In this document: in pieces, positions 1 to 5,781 of the stretch
How positions within the stretch are numbered: the first letter of the stretch is position 1
Layout of the letters: each line of letters begins with the position of its first letter
Origin: JBAXAB01 sp043718245
GTDB taxonomy: Bacteria; Patescibacteriota; Minisyncoccia; Phycocordibacterales; CAIZLB01
DNA: 15,661 nucleotides
Direction of reading: 5' to 3'
NCBI GenBank assembly: GCA_043718245.1
Contig: JAYSWB010000031.1
Location: 1-15,661 of the forward strand
Translations under genes and position numbers: made by a program
The notes under the pieces: generated by a model
Databases searched by the model: none
What the model was told of the DNA's origin: nothing
What the model saw: the letters and a program-made list of their open reading frames with translations, nothing else

Positions 1-1
1 A

Positions 2-727
2 TTTACTGTACCGTCTCGAACGCAAGCAGCTGCAGTCAGTGTTACGGTTACAAATGCATCTGGTGTGACAAGTAGTCCTTATCAAGTGAATATTACTGTT
101 AAAACGTCTGCGAGCCCTGTAATTAATTCTATTAATCAATACTATGCTTCAGGCGGAGAGACAATCATTTTATACGGAACTAATCTTAATTCTGGCTCAA
201 TTGTTCAGTTGTCCAAAAACAGTAATTTAATAGCTTCAGTTACAAACACGCAGTCTTCAAATGGGAATACGCAGCTTTCTTTTGTTATGGATGCGCGGGT
301 TACATCAAATATCACCCCGGGTGTTTATCAGTTGAATGTTTTAAACGGAAGTTCTCGCAGTAACTTGCACAATTTTACCCTTAGCAACCAGGAACCATTT
401 AGAGTGACCTATCCAACTGAGGGTGCCACTTTAGATGCTGGTAGAACTTATACTCTTACATGGACAGGGTCAGATCTTAATCAGATTTATTACACGGTTA
501 GGTTGATTGGTGGTCCGTATGGGACTGTCAATTTAACCCTCGGCACTGCTTATGTTTCAACAAAATCTTTCACGTTTACGATACCGGCACCTCAGGATTC
601 TGTAATATGGCCAGGGCCCAACTATAGAATTCAGGTAGGGGGACAGAATGATACTGGAGGTATAAGTCCAACATTTAATATTAGAGATCCAAATCCTCGG
701 ACTCCAAGTGATAGTGATAAAGGGTAG
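2..727 (+). CDS. Secreted IPT/TIG-like and Ser/Thr-rich-type beta-sandwich surface protein, 3' part
   Basis: The reading frame is open from the left edge, so the real start lies outside the window; the GTG at 65 is internal. Counting from that GTG, residues about 15-105 look like an IPT/TIG immunoglobulin-like domain (a P-x-I-x-S-I opening, then GG-E-T-I-x-L-x-G-T-N-L). The residues before it look like the end of a preceding similar domain. Residues about 110-206 resemble the Ser-Thr-rich Kre9/KNH-like domain (V-T-Y-P-x-E-G-A-x-L-x-A-G-x-x-Y-x-L-T-W-x-G). The composition is rich in Ser, Thr, Asn and Gly, with no cysteines visible, typical of exported cell-surface proteins. The last residues are polar, with no sorting signal or C-terminal membrane helix. 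The stop lies 10 nt before the left end of an insertion sequence, so the C-terminus looks natural, but loss of further domains cannot be excluded. The ligand or role is unknown. Confidence 0.75.
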   Translation, partial: FTVPSRTQAAAVSVTVTNASGVTSSPYQVNITVKTSASPVINSINQYYASGGETIILYGTNLNSGSIVQLSKNSNLIASVTNTQSSNGNTQLSFVMDARVTSNITPGVYQLNVLNGSSRSNLHNFTLSNQEPFRVTYPTEGATLDAGRTYTLTWTGSDLNQIYYTVRLIGGPYGTVNLTLGTAYVSTKSFTFTIPAPQDSVIWPGPNYRIQVGGQNDTGGISPTFNIRDPNPRTPSDSDKG

Positions 728-737
728 GTAGATGGGT

Positions 738-770
738 TGGAAGGTACCCCAATCATCGGACACTCATTCT
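738..770. repeat. IS3 left terminal inverted repeat
   Basis: Starts TGGAAGGTACCCC and ends ACACTCATTCT-like; pairs with the right repeat over 33 bp with five mismatches in the middle. Confidence 0.88.
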
Positions 771-801
771 AAATTAGCAATTAATAATTTAGAATATACA
801 T

Positions 802-1065
802 ATGGCAAAGAAAGCATATCGCGTTGCTCCTGAAATCAAGGAGTAAATCATTAATCGAATTAAGAATGACGGGGTCAGCGTAGCTGATGCCGCCAAGGAA
901 CATGGCATCAGCACTGCCTCCATCTACGGATGGTTAGGCACCACAGCTAGAAATGGAGTCAGTATCATCGAGCACAACAAATTAAAGAAGGAGAACAGTC
1001 TTCTCAAAGAATTAATCGGTGAACTTACCCTCAAACTCTCCAGTGAGGAAAAAAGGGGCTCTTGA
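802..1065 (+). pseudogene. IS3 transposase OrfA (HTH subunit), interrupted by a nonsense codon
   Basis: Translation from the ATG at 802 gives 14 residues ending E-I-K-E and then TAA at 844-846. The same frame continues open to TGA at 1063-1065 and reads as an ordinary OrfA: a helix-turn-helix (roughly V-S-V-A-D-A-A-K-E-H-G-I-S-T-A-S-I-Y-G-W) and then a Lys/Glu-rich leucine-zipper-like helix. The stop sits where family members usually have Gln or Glu, so one base change (CAA or GAA to TAA) explains it. No ATG, GTG or TTG lies between the stop and the HTH, so re-initiation would not rescue the DNA-binding part. The element is probably not autonomous unless another copy supplies OrfA. Confidence 0.85.
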
Positions 1066-1844
1066 TGAGACAAAACAAATCTGCCTTGGCCAAAGAAACT
1101 GGCTGTGCCAGAAGTACCCTGTATTACCAACCTAAACAAATCATCAAGGATTGGCAGACCAAACAATTGATTGAGGAAGCGTTACATGACCATCCAGCAT
1201 ATGGACACAAGAGGTTAGCAATACATCTGAAATTGAACAAGAAACGCATCCTCCGCGTCATGCACATCTTTGGCATCAAACCATACAGGAGGACTACCAA
1301 GAAAACCTTTGTCTTGAAGCCCAAAGACAGTTTGTTTCCGAACCTCCTCATACATGAAATACCATGTGGTATTGGTGACATCTGGGCCAGTGATTTCACG
1401 TATCTCAAATATCGAGGATATTGGCTGTACGTGGCTACAGTCCTTGATGTGTATTCAAAAGAGGTGGTGGGATTGTCCATCATGACAACACATGGTGCAC
1501 AGTTGGTGATGAATGCCCTAGTCAGTGCCATTCACCACAGACCACCACCAAGAATCACTCATTCGGATCAAGGTAGTGAGTATGCCTCACGGGACTACTC
1601 ATCTCTAGTTCAAACAGTTGGTATTCAACAATCCATGTCACGAGCAGGGTGTCCATGGGAGAATGGATACCAGGAGTCTTTCTACAAAGGTTTCAAGATT
1701 GATTTAGGTGACCCAAACCGATTCGATACATTAGGTGAATTGGTTGCAGAGATATATCTAACCATCTATTACTACAACACCAAACGTATTCACACATCAC
1801 TCACTATGGCACCAAGACAATTTGCTGCTTTAGAGAGTGCTTAG
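1062..1844 (+). CDS. IS3-family transposase OrfB (DDE integrase core)
   Basis: This is the catalytic subunit of an IS3-family transposase. Counting from the TTG at 1062, an HTH_21-like N-terminal segment (D-H-P-A-Y-G-H-K-R-L near residue 43) precedes an rve core with the catalytic triad D111 (W-A-S-D-F-T-Y), D169 (H-S-D-Q-G-S-E-Y) and E205 (N-G-Y-Q-E-S-F); D169 and E205 are separated by exactly 35 residues, the D(35)E spacing. The C-terminus carries the usual Y-Y-N-x-x-R-x-H-x-S-L motif. The more likely start is ATG at 1065, overlapping the orfA stop as TGATG, with a purine-rich AGGGG 6 nt upstream; this makes it one of the few genes here with a Shine-Dalgarno-like site, consistent with foreign origin. 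An A-rich run at 1049-1054 may also support OrfAB frameshifting, but its phase is not a classical heptamer for the orfA frame. The length of about 260 aa is normal. Confidence 0.92.
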   Translation: MMRQNKSALAKETGCARSTLYYQPKQIIKDWQTKQLIEEALHDHPAYGHKRLAIHLKLNKKRILRVMHIFGIKPYRRTTKKTFVLKPKDSLFPNLLIHEIPCGIGDIWASDFTYLKYRGYWLYVATVLDVYSKEVVGLSIMTTHGAQLVMNALVSAIHHRPPPRITHSDQGSEYASRDYSSLVQTVGIQQSMSRAGCPWENGYQESFYKGFKIDLGDPNRFDTLGELVAEIYLTIYYYNTKRIHTSLTMAPRQFAALESA

Positions 1845-2285
1845 TATACTTAGACTCATAGAATGAGTGTATGACGAAAGGGGTACCTTCCAGAATTCAA
1901 TGAGTTTTATTGCGGTCTTAAGCTGGGTTCCAGTCTCTGCCCAGTCATCTACCAGAAGTATTTTCTCTCCTCCTTTTAGAGCAATGGTGGCTATCTCGAG
2001 AGACTTCTCTGTTTTCGAGTAATCTGTAAAGGAAATAGATTTTGTTTCAATTCCTATTTTCCCGTCTTTTCGTATAAGCACTAACCCTATACCTAGTTTT
2101 TCTGCGATTCTTGATCCAAATACAAAGCCCATCGCGTCAATCGCCACGACTTTATCGATCTTTTTATTCAGGAAAGGCTTGCGCATGTCATCAATCAGGG
2201 AATTGAAAATAACAGGATCAAGCAATAACTTGGTCATATCAATGGATTCTTTCTTTCCCGATATGTATTTTGTATAGTCAATCAT
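1830..2285 (-). pseudogene. Adenine phosphoribosyltransferase-like gene, C-terminus replaced by IS sequence
   Basis: The first 131 residues are Apt-like: a D-M-T-K-L-L-L-D-P-V-I-F segment matching the F-x-D-I-T-x-L-L-x-D-P motif, then V-V-A-I-D-A-M-G-F-V-F-G-S, R-K-x-G-K-I, and the PRPP-binding loop I-L-L-V-D-D-W-A-E-T-G-T near residues 108-119. Apt proteins normally continue with a further strand and helix of about 30 residues; here the frame enters the insertion sequence at residue 132 and picks up 20 IS-encoded residues before stopping at 1830. The known reaction of the family is adenine plus PRPP to AMP and PPi. The missing C-terminal part is not present on the other side of the IS. The start at ATG 2285 fits the family N-terminus, though this version is short. 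Activity is doubtful. A specialised PRTase other than Apt is possible. Confidence 0.75.
1860..1892. repeat. IS3 right terminal inverted repeat
   Basis: Reverse complement of the left repeat with five mismatches. Its last base abuts codon 131 of the truncated Apt-like gene on the minus strand. Confidence 0.88.
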
Positions 2286-2299
2286 TTGTATATTCTTCG

Positions 2300-2316
2300 A
2301 TATTGAATTTCAATAT
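2300..2316. repeat. 17-bp inverted repeat upstream of the apt-like gene
   Basis: Perfect 8-bp arms ATATTGAA/TTCAATAT around one base, 15 bp before the start of the minus-strand gene. The position suits an operator, but the sequence is AT-rich and may be chance. Confidence 0.3.
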
Positions 2317-2340
2317 GAAGTATATATTAGTTGACGTATA

Positions 2341-2352
2341 TCGAGCGCTCGA
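2341..2352. other. 12-bp perfect palindrome TCGAGCGCTCGA
   Basis: A GC-rich perfect palindrome in an AT-rich spacer between the apt-like gene and tRNA-Ser. No function can be assigned. Confidence 0.35.
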
Positions 2353-2382
2353 CATACTCTTGACAGTCGAACTAACTCGTGT

Positions 2383-2472
2383 TGGCGGAGAAAGTGAGAT
2401 TCGAACTCACGGACGGAATTACCCGTCGGCGGTTTAGTAAACCGCTGATTTAAACCACTCATCCATTTCTCC
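2383..2472 (-). tRNA. tRNA-Ser, anticodon ACT, CCA encoded
   Basis: Read on the minus strand, a 7-bp acceptor stem GGAGAAA/TTTCTCC is followed by discriminator G and a genome-encoded CCA. There is a short D-arm, an anticodon arm GCGGT-TTACTAA-ACCGC, a long class II variable arm (GACGG...CCGTC) and a T-arm GTGAG-TTCGAAT-CTCAC. The long variable arm and G73 are serine identity features. The 7-nt loop gives anticodon ACT (codon AGT), not the usual GCT. The plus strand cannot be the tRNA because its T-loop would be wrong, although the anticodon stem is self-complementary. Confidence 0.93.
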
Positions 2473-2543
2473 GTGGATGTATAGTAGCTGAAAAATTGGT
2501 TTTGATAAAGTGCAATTAATTTAGAATAATACTGTCGACTTGG

Positions 2544-2549
2544 TATACT
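2544..2549 (+). promoter_or_regulatory. Extended -10 box of the Lnb_N/DUF4105 gene, leaderless
   Basis: TGG-TATACT, with 6 nt between the hexamer and ATG 2556, so transcription should begin at or next to the start codon. A GGAG lies only 1 nt before ATG, too close to act as a ribosome binding site. Confidence 0.5.
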
Positions 2550-2555
2550 TGGAGT

Positions 2556-3395
2556 ATGAAAACTGCTTTTAAATGCTTGAAGAGAATAGGATACATCCTT
2601 CTTGTTCTTATTTTACTAATCACCTGTGTATTTATAATAGTCCATTTATCAACCAAAGCTTCAAACGATCGTAATTGGAATGATGATCAAGTTGTTCTAC
2701 CTTATGCGGAAATTAATAATAATCTTGTATCGATTTATAACATTAGAAATTTTTCGTACGCTTCGACTACAAGTTACATTCCAAGCTATTACGACAAAGT
2801 CTTTGACCTGAACAAGATCAAAAGGGCTTGGTATGTTGTTGAACCGTTTTCAGGAATACCTGGTTCTGCGCATACTTTTCTCAGTTTTGAATTTGAGGAT
2901 AATCAGTTCGTTTCTATTTCTGTAGAGATTCGAAAAGAAAAAGGGGAGTCCTTCCACCCAGTAAAGGGGTTGTTTAATAAATATGAACTAATGTACGTTA
3001 TTGCAGATGAAAGAGATGTGATTAAACTTCGAACAAATTACAGAAAAGATCTTGTGTATTTATATCCTGCAAAGACGACAAAAGAAAAAACTACGGCTTT
3101 GTTTTTGGACATGATAAATCGTACGAATTCGTTAAAAGATAATCCAGAATTTTATAATTCTGTTACAAACACTTGTACCACAAATATCGTTCGGCATGTT
3201 AATGATGTTACACCAAATCGATTACCTGCTTTTAATCTTCAGATACTTTTGCCTGCCAATTCCGACAAGCTCGCTTATGAATACGGACTCATCGATACCG
3301 ACCTTCCTTTTGAAGAGGCACGTGCGAAGTATTTTATCAATAATAAAGCTTTAAAATACGCAGATGATCCTGATTTTTCTGTAAAGATTCGGTAA
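2556..3395 (+). CDS. Lnb N-terminal periplasmic domain (DUF4105) membrane-anchored protein
   Basis: The 279-aa protein has a positively charged N-terminus and one membrane helix (about residues 11-31); the rest should face outside the cytoplasm. Residues about 60-220 closely follow the DUF4105/Lnb_N pattern: R-N-F-x-Y, a Y-Y-D-K-V-F-D-L segment, the central S-A-H-T-F-L-S-F-E-F-E (H106), S-V-E-I-R-K-E-K-G-E-S-F, Y-V-I-A-D-E-R-D-V and T-N-T-C-T-T-N-I (C207). The His and Cys are candidate catalytic residues: DUF4105 is the N-terminal domain of Lnb, which N-acylates lipoproteins in Bacteroidota, and the fold is thought to resemble thiol hydrolases. Here the domain stands alone without Lnb's membrane C-terminal part, so the actual substrate is unknown. 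It is a single gene with its own promoter, convergent with the alkD-like gene. The start is fixed by the -10 box and the hydrophobic N-terminus. Confidence 0.82.
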   Translation: MKTAFKCLKRIGYILLVLILLITCVFIIVHLSTKASNDRNWNDDQVVLPYAEINNNLVSIYNIRNFSYASTTSYIPSYYDKVFDLNKIKRAWYVVEPFSGIPGSAHTFLSFEFEDNQFVSISVEIRKEKGESFHPVKGLFNKYELMYVIADERDVIKLRTNYRKDLVYLYPAKTTKEKTTALFLDMINRTNSLKDNPEFYNSVTNTCTTNIVRHVNDVTPNRLPAFNLQILLPANSDKLAYEYGLIDTDLPFEEARAKYFINNKALKYADDPDFSVKIR

Positions 3396-3415
3396 CTTAG
3401 AGTTATTTATTTTTT
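3393..3415. terminator. Weak bidirectional terminator between convergent genes
   Basis: A small TAACT/AGTTA hairpin that includes both stop codons is followed on the plus strand by a T-rich run. The stem is only 5 bp, so this is tentative. Confidence 0.25.
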
Positions 3416-4113
3416 AGGTTCATATAATGGGCCTTCTTTTCTGGTGAAAGTCTCTCGATCGCATAGCGTAGTGCTGTCCTCGGCATGGTTTTTGCTTGCT
3501 TATTTAGGAATCTAAAGAGTTCTTTTTCTGAAACTTTTTTACTCATTTCCCGTAGCATCCAACCGACAGCTTTTTGAATTAAGTCATGTGAGTCGTTGAT
3601 TAGGATTTCTGCGATTTCAACAGCTTCTTTTGATCTGCCCTTATTCATGTATGCAAAGGTAGCAATCATCGATATCCTCCTTTCCCACAGTGATTTTGAT
3701 TTTGCCAGTTTTGTGAGAATTTTCATTTTGTCTTTATTTTGGTCAAGATATTCGCCGACGATATGGTGTGCGCTGATGTCGACAAGGTCCCAATTGTTGA
3801 TCCGTTTTGTATTTTTCAAATAAAAGTCAAAAATCTGTTTTGACTTTGTTTTCTGAAACTTTTCTACCAGGATGAATAGGGCACAAGTTCGAAATTCATG
3901 TTCGGGGGAGTGGAGGAGGGATGATAAATCTTTTAGACTGAGGTTCGTATAATTTTTACAGATTCTTCTTTGATCTGGCACTTTAATTCCAATAAAAATA
4001 TCCCCCTCGCCATATTCACCAGGGCCGGTTTTGAAGTATTTGGACGAACCCAATGCACGTTTTGGGTTTGCGACGGAGTGAAGTTCTTTTTTTAAAGTGG
4101 GAAGGTTGGGCAT
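3403..4113 (-). CDS. AlkD-like DNA alkylation repair glycosylase (HEAT-like repeats)
   Basis: A 236-aa protein of the DNA alkylation repair family, which removes N3- and N7-alkylpurines from DNA; family members are made of HEAT-like helical repeats and need no base flipping. Visible family signatures are Y-F-K-T-G-x-G-E-Y-G-E-G-D near residue 26, N-N-W-D-L-V-D (W108, D112, matching the catalytic W/D region of AlkD), L-W-E-R-R-I-S-M near 143, K-A-V-G-W-M-L-R-E near 181 (W185) and the C-terminal R-T-A-L-R-Y-A-I-E-R-L. The length is normal and the key residues are present, so it is likely active. It starts 3 nt after the stop of the BRO-N/DinD-like gene and should be co-transcribed with it. There is no Shine-Dalgarno site before ATG 4113, suggesting coupling to upstream translation. 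Confidence 0.9.
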   Translation of the reverse strand: MPNLPTLKKELHSVANPKRALGSSKYFKTGPGEYGEGDIFIGIKVPDQRRICKNYTNLSLKDLSSLLHSPEHEFRTCALFILVEKFQKTKSKQIFDFYLKNTKRINNWDLVDISAHHIVGEYLDQNKDKMKILTKLAKSKSLWERRISMIATFAYMNKGRSKEAVEIAEILINDSHDLIQKAVGWMLREMSKKVSEKELFRFLNKQAKTMPRTALRYAIERLSPEKKAHYMNLKNK

Positions 4114-4116
4114 TGA

Positions 4117-4944
4117 TTATTTTAATAAAGTTTTATCCTGAGGTTTGTCGATATAGTTTTCTTCAGAAATAATACTTTTACCCAATTCTTTTTCTGTATT
4201 TTTTCTAGCATTACCTGCGACACGCCCGCCCCTCTTTGCGACTTTTTTATTACCTTCTAAATCTTCTGGTTTTTCATTTTTAGAAATTTCAGTTGTGACT
4301 TTTTCACCAAGCATAGTGAAAATTAACTCTAAATCCGTCATGTGATCTCGCAAATTTTCTTTTTTCAGACTCTTTAATTCTTTGTATTCGCTAGGGGTCA
4401 TTCCAAAAGTAGCAACGGAAATTTCTGCAGTTAATATTGCGTAATCTTTTTCTGTAGTCATACCTCTTTCATCCCACTCATCTGTCAAATTTTGCCTGAT
4501 CGCAATTCCTCGAAGTCTTTTGTCTATCCAGTCTTTTGAGTAGCCTTTCTTTTTATATACTTGCTTCATTCTTTCCTGTGCTAATTCCGGATTTTCTATT
4601 TCTCGTACACGCTCATAACCAACCTTGGCGAGCCATCTTTTGAATGGCTCTGCTTTGGGAGAGGGAATTGATTGAATTATCCGAAAGACCCCTTCTGTGT
4701 TGGCACAGTCGGTTTCTCGAAGTTTGCCGTCTTGGGCAATCAAATTGAACTGTCGACAAATTGTCGACAGTTCAATTTTTCCCTCTTCTTTAACTCGTAT
4801 TTTCATCTTAAACCAATAATCACGAGAATTAACAGTGCCTGTGAGAGCTTCAACAATATCCACAACCGAAAACCACCACTCGTCATTGTGAATAACTTTT
4901 CTAATCTTTTTACCTTCAAATAGGGCAATTTTTGCTGATTCCAT
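4117..4944 (-). CDS. BRO-N domain / DinD-like protein
   Basis: A 275-aa protein. Residues 1 to about 110 form a BRO-N (prophage antirepressor-type) domain: an I-A-L-F-E-G-K-K-I-R-K opening, W-W-F-S-V-V-D-I-V-E-A-L-T and L-S-T-I-C-R-Q-F. They are followed by F-R-I-I-Q-S-I-P-S-P-K-A-E-P-F-K-R-W and a lysine-rich helical region. The C-terminal part (L-K-K-E-N-L-R-D-H-M-T-D-L-E-L-I-F-T-M-L) matches the corresponding segment of DNA-damage-inducible DinD, which is known to antagonise RecA filaments in E. coli. Pairing with an AlkD-like glycosylase 3 nt downstream supports a DNA-damage role. Such chromosomal BRO/DinD proteins are common outside phages, and no other phage genes are here. A perfect 37-bp palindrome lies in the coding sequence. 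The start at 4944 is exactly 6 nt from a TG-A-TATAAT box. The precise function in this lineage is not established. Confidence 0.85.
   Translation of the reverse strand: MESAKIALFEGKKIRKVIHNDEWWFSVVDIVEALTGTVNSRDYWFKMKIRVKEEGKIELSTICRQFNLIAQDGKLRETDCANTEGVFRIIQSIPSPKAEPFKRWLAKVGYERVREIENPELAQERMKQVYKKKGYSKDWIDKRLRGIAIRQNLTDEWDERGMTTEKDYAILTAEISVATFGMTPSEYKELKSLKKENLRDHMTDLELIFTMLGEKVTTEISKNEKPEDLEGNKKVAKRGGRVAGNARKNTEKELGKSIISEENYIDKPQDKTLLK
4742..4778. repeat. 37-bp perfect palindrome inside the BRO-N/DinD-like gene
   Basis: Two 18-bp arms, left arm AAATTGAACTGTCGACAA, are perfectly inverted around a single base at 4760. The palindrome covers codons about 56-68. Both strands encode almost the same peptide: I-E-L-S-T-I-C-R-Q-F-N on the gene strand and I-E-L-S-T-N-C-R-Q-F-N on the other. 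In RNA it would form a very stable hairpin. Confidence 0.9.
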
Positions 4945-4950
4945 GTTTTT

Positions 4951-4956
4951 ATTATA
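4951..4956 (-). promoter_or_regulatory. Extended -10 box of the BRO-N/alkD operon, leaderless
   Basis: On the minus strand it reads TG-A-TATAAT, then 6 nt, then ATG at 4944, so +1 should be the A of the start codon. Confidence 0.6.
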
Positions 4957-5087
4957 TCAAGAATATGGTTTTGATAATTGTTCTAGACACATTGGTAGAA
5001 TAGCAGGGGTAGATGAAGATTTTATGAAGAAGTTGTGAATATTCGCAAATGTGGGAAGTGTCCACTTTATGGGGTACGGATCATATG

Positions 5088-5178
5088 CGGAGACGGAGGG
5101 ATTCGAACCCTCGAAGGCCTTTTGATGGACCTTACCTCTTTAGCAAAGAGGCACATTCGACCACTCTGACACGTCTCC
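5088..5178 (-). tRNA. tRNA-Ser, anticodon GCT
   Basis: On the minus strand there is an acceptor stem GGAGACG/CGTCTCC, discriminator G, an anticodon arm CCTCT-TTGCTAA-AGAGG giving GCT, a long class II variable arm and a T-arm GAGGG-TTCGAAT-CCCTC. CCA is not encoded (CAT follows the discriminator), unlike the other tRNA-Ser in this window. Confidence 0.94.
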
Positions 5179-5222
5179 AATGGCAAAACGATAGCATATT
5201 TCCCTTAAAAATGCGATTTTGG

Positions 5223-5228
5223 TATAAT
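5223..5228 (+). promoter_or_regulatory. Extended -10 box upstream of the split membrane-protein gene
   Basis: TGG-TATAAT, followed by a 40-nt AT-rich stretch to ATG 5269 with no Shine-Dalgarno sequence. Confidence 0.5.
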
Positions 5229-5268
5229 CTAGAGACATTAAAAAAACTTAAAAATAAATTAAAACAAA

Positions 5269-5781
5269 ATGAATTCTACAGAAAATTTGGAGCACACGGC
5301 CCAGATAAATAACCAATTGCTCTTTCCTTCCATATTCAAGCATGCTTGGGGTATCTTCAAGCAAAAGTGGGGGACTTTGTATGCGCTCTCTTTGATCCCT
5401 ATAATTTTTATTGTGGCAGCCTACGCTATTTTCATCTCTACTATATATATAGTCATGAAGCTTGCCGGAGATTCAGACTTGCTCATCAGTGCCGCCTCGG
5501 TCTTTCATTTTGCTCCTGGCTATGTCTCGGCTCTAGCTGCAATCTGTGGAATTATCACACTTGTCGGAATTATTTATTTTTCACTCAGATCAACAATTTC
5601 TTCAATCAAAGTCCTCGAATCTGATTCAAAAATGAGCATTCGTCATGCATGGCACGGGATATCATTTAAAAGTATAACGGCCCTCTTTTCCGTAGTTGTT
5701 CTCTTTGGAATCATTGTAGTCGGTGGGTATATCTTACTTTTTATTCCAGCACTCTTCCTCGTACTTTTTATTGTAATGTGA
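5269..5781 (+). CDS. Polytopic membrane protein, N-terminal part (frameshifted)
   Basis: These 170 residues have a soluble N-terminus, then F-K-H-A-W-G-I-F-K-Q-K-W-G-T-L (an amphipathic segment typical of CPR multi-pass membrane proteins of the DUF975 / glycerophosphodiester-phosphodiesterase membrane-domain type). Hydrophobic helices follow near residues 38-63, 78-103 and 130-169, with an I-R-H-A-W-H-G repeat-like motif near 123. The frame stops with TGA directly after a helix. Adding one G (TG to TGG at about 5779-5780) would join this frame to the next one as ...F-I-V-M-W-I-F-T-N-V-I-E-G-K-K-G, the pattern expected in one continuous protein of about 336 aa. Function unknown; envelope or transport roles are only guesses. 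Confidence 0.65.
   Translation: MNSTENLEHTAQINNQLLFPSIFKHAWGIFKQKWGTLYALSLIPIIFIVAAYAIFISTIYIVMKLAGDSDLLISAASVFHFAPGYVSALAAICGIITLVGIIYFSLRSTISSIKVLESDSKMSIRHAWHGISFKSITALFSVVVLFGIIVVGGYILLFIPALFLVLFIVM

Larger units (their letters stand above)
738..1892 (+). mobile_element. IS3-family insertion sequence, 1155 bp
   Basis: The element is bounded by 33-bp imperfect inverted repeats (738-770 and 1860-1892, 28 of 33 positions matching) that begin with TG and end with CA, as usual for the IS3 family. It holds an orfA remnant (802-1065) and a DDE-type orfB (1062-1844). The flanking triplets are GGT on the left and GAA on the right, so no 3-bp target duplication is visible; a 4-bp one is also absent. 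The two flanks belong to unrelated genes: a surface protein on the left and an Apt-like gene on the right that is cut at the element's edge. This suggests a deletion or rearrangement next to the element, or recombination between two IS copies, rather than a simple insertion. Confidence 0.9.

Noticed and set aside
1049..1055. A6G run in the orfA/orfB overlap as a -1 frameshift heptamer
   Set aside because: The A-AAA-AAG phase does not match the orfA frame, and orfA is already stopped at codon 15; orfB has its own start and SD-like site.
777..2530. Similar AT-rich strings near 777-796 (inside the IS) and 2512-2527 (GCAATTAAT...TTAGAATA)
   Set aside because: They are short, differ by a 3-bp gap and are of low complexity; probably chance.
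4672..4923. Plus-strand frame antisense to the BRO-N gene containing I-E-L-S-T-N-C-R-Q-F-N
   Set aside because: The familiar peptide arises from the palindrome, not from a second gene; the rest of the frame has no family signature.
4117..4944. Prophage remnant, suggested by the BRO-N domain
   Set aside because: No other phage genes are present; the protein is of the chromosomal DinD-like type and sits with a repair gene.
5049..5312. Open frame across tRNA-Ser(GCT)
   Set aside because: It reads through the tRNA in another frame and has no protein-like features.
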